In this document: in pieces, positions 22,396 through 23,228 of the stretch
Layout of the letters: every line of letters begins with the position of its first letter
Numbering within the stretch: the stretch's first letter is position 1
Origin: CAYTET01 sp964436975
GTDB lineage: Bacteria > Bacillota_I > Bacilli_A > Erysipelotrichales > Erysipelotrichaceae
Direction: 5' to 3'
DNA length: 23,228 nt
NCBI GenBank assembly: GCA_964436975.1
Contig: CAYTET010000028.1
Span: 1-23,228 of the forward strand
Notes under the pieces: model-generated
The model's input: the letters and a program-made list of their open reading frames with translations, nothing else
Told to the model about the DNA's origin: nothing
Database searches by the model: none
Position numbers and translations under genes: made by a program

Positions 22396-23228
22396 ATGAA
22401 AACCAAATTTCCATTCAGAAGAATGATTTGCAGCATACCTAAAGTTATGCTGTCACTCATTCTTTGTTTTTCCGTGCTTAACGGTCCAGTAAAGGCTGAA
22501 GAAACGACTCAGGACTGTCCGCTGTGGGATTATGTGACATTAAACAGCGCCGCTATTTATCAGGCTGACAGCAGCGGCAATCCCGCTGCCAAAGCCATTG
22601 CTGACGGAACTGAAATTGATCCGGATGAGCCGCTGTATCTGCTGTACCGCTTTGAGATTGATGAGGATCAGTTCAGCAGCATTCTGGCCGCCGGACAGAA
22701 AGCCCGCGGCGTTGCGATCGATTACACGATTCCGGCAGTCAGCGGTCTGGATTTCCCGATTCCGCTGGGCAGCACGAATCTGACCGTCAATTATACCGAC
22801 AGCCAGGATACGGCCAAGAGTCTGACCTTTGCGACTTTATACTGGGACAGCAAACAGGCTTACCTGTCTTTTAACCTGACCGGGTTTCAGACCCTGCAGG
22901 CTGACGGCGTCAATTACATTGATGATGCTTACCTTTATCTTAACAGCCATCTTGCCACCGACGGTGAAACGCCCATCGCAGGTACCTATAATAAATTCAA
23001 GCTTTCCTTTGGCGATGATCTTTCCCTGACAGTCTATGATGCCTCAAAAGCGGAGAAGGCCGGAAAACTGGCAAAGGATGACGGGGTTTACGATAGTTCG
23101 GATAACACTTTTACCTGGACTTTGACCCTGACGCCCTGGCAGTACAGTGACATGGGCTCATATCAGATTCAGGATTATATTGATACTTCAAAGAATACGC
23201 TGGTAATGGGACTGGACGGGGTTACACC
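22396..23228 (+). CDS. Secreted, probably surface-displayed protein, N-terminal part, cut by window edge
   Basis: Open frame translated by hand from the ATG at 22396 through the window end (277 codons, no stop). It opens with a clear signal peptide: basic MKTKFPFRR, hydrophobic core VMLSLILCFSVL, likely cleavage after PVKA (residue 34). The mature part begins acidic (EETTQD) and is beta-rich, with YLLYRFEID, LTVNYTDSQ, and near the end FTWTLTLTPWQYSDMGSYQIQDYID. The last pattern resembles Ig-like/collagen-binding-type adhesin domains of Gram-positive wall-anchored proteins. The anchoring C-terminus is outside the window, so the surface-adhesin idea is inference. The ribosome site is weak (CAGAG or more distant GGAG at 22379-22382). 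No specific function can be given. Confidence 0.72.
   Translation, partial: MKTKFPFRRMICSIPKVMLSLILCFSVLNGPVKAEETTQDCPLWDYVTLNSAAIYQADSSGNPAAKAIADGTEIDPDEPLYLLYRFEIDEDQFSSILAAGQKARGVAIDYTIPAVSGLDFPIPLGSTNLTVNYTDSQDTAKSLTFATLYWDSKQAYLSFNLTGFQTLQADGVNYIDDAYLYLNSHLATDGETPIAGTYNKFKLSFGDDLSLTVYDASKAEKAGKLAKDDGVYDSSDNTFTWTLTLTPWQYSDMGSYQIQDYIDTSKNTLVMGLDGVT

Overview
The window is a dense run of housekeeping genes from a member of the Bacillota (Firmicutes). Four things point there: a PolC-type replicative polymerase with a built-in proofreading exonuclease, an L27 with the N-terminal extension that Prp removes, a RecU resolvase next to a class A PBP, and clear -35/-10 promoters with GGAGG-like ribosome sites. 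TGA is used only as stop. The long C-terminal tail on NusA and the way several conserved clusters are joined suggest Erysipelotrichia or a relative near Mollicutes. That placement is inference.

Layout. Positions 1-1037 (minus strand) hold recU and the start of a class A penicillin-binding protein gene, leftward from a promoter at 1055-1083. A gap of about 550 bases separates these from the plus-strand genes and ends in an L21-type structured leader. Then come rplU, prp and rpmA (1592-2512), an intrinsic terminator, and obgE (2560-3852). A promoter overlapping the obgE stop codon precedes an almost gapless cluster: ruvA, ruvB, murG, murB, divIB/ftsQ, an Asp23-family gene, fakA, recG, rnc and polC (3899-17417). 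After a 163-base gap with a promoter and an attenuator-like hairpin comes the translation/transcription operon rimP, nusA, rnpM (ylxR), infB, rbfA (17581-22337). The window ends inside a gene for a secreted, probably surface-displayed protein (22396 onward).

The genes cover ribosome assembly and translation (L21, L27, Prp, ObgE, RimP, IF2, RbfA, RNase III), Holliday-junction and fork processing (RecU, RuvAB, RecG), replication (PolC), transcription (NusA), wall synthesis and division (PBP, MurG, MurB, DivIB) and fatty-acid phosphorylation (FakA). Groups that lie apart in Bacillus subtilis are joined here, and familiar neighbours are absent at the junctions (sdaAB/sdaAA, plsX/acpP, smc/ftsY, ylxQ, truB/ribF).

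I see no phage, transposon, CRISPR array, toxin-antitoxin pair, tRNA or rRNA, and no evidence of a new multi-gene system. The points most worth a second look are a PolC whose PHP domain has lost several metal-ligand positions, a RecG with DEQQ in place of the DEQH box, a likely NusA-responsive attenuator before rimP, an L21 leader that can pair with its own Shine-Dalgarno sequence, and a tail of about 225 residues on NusA.
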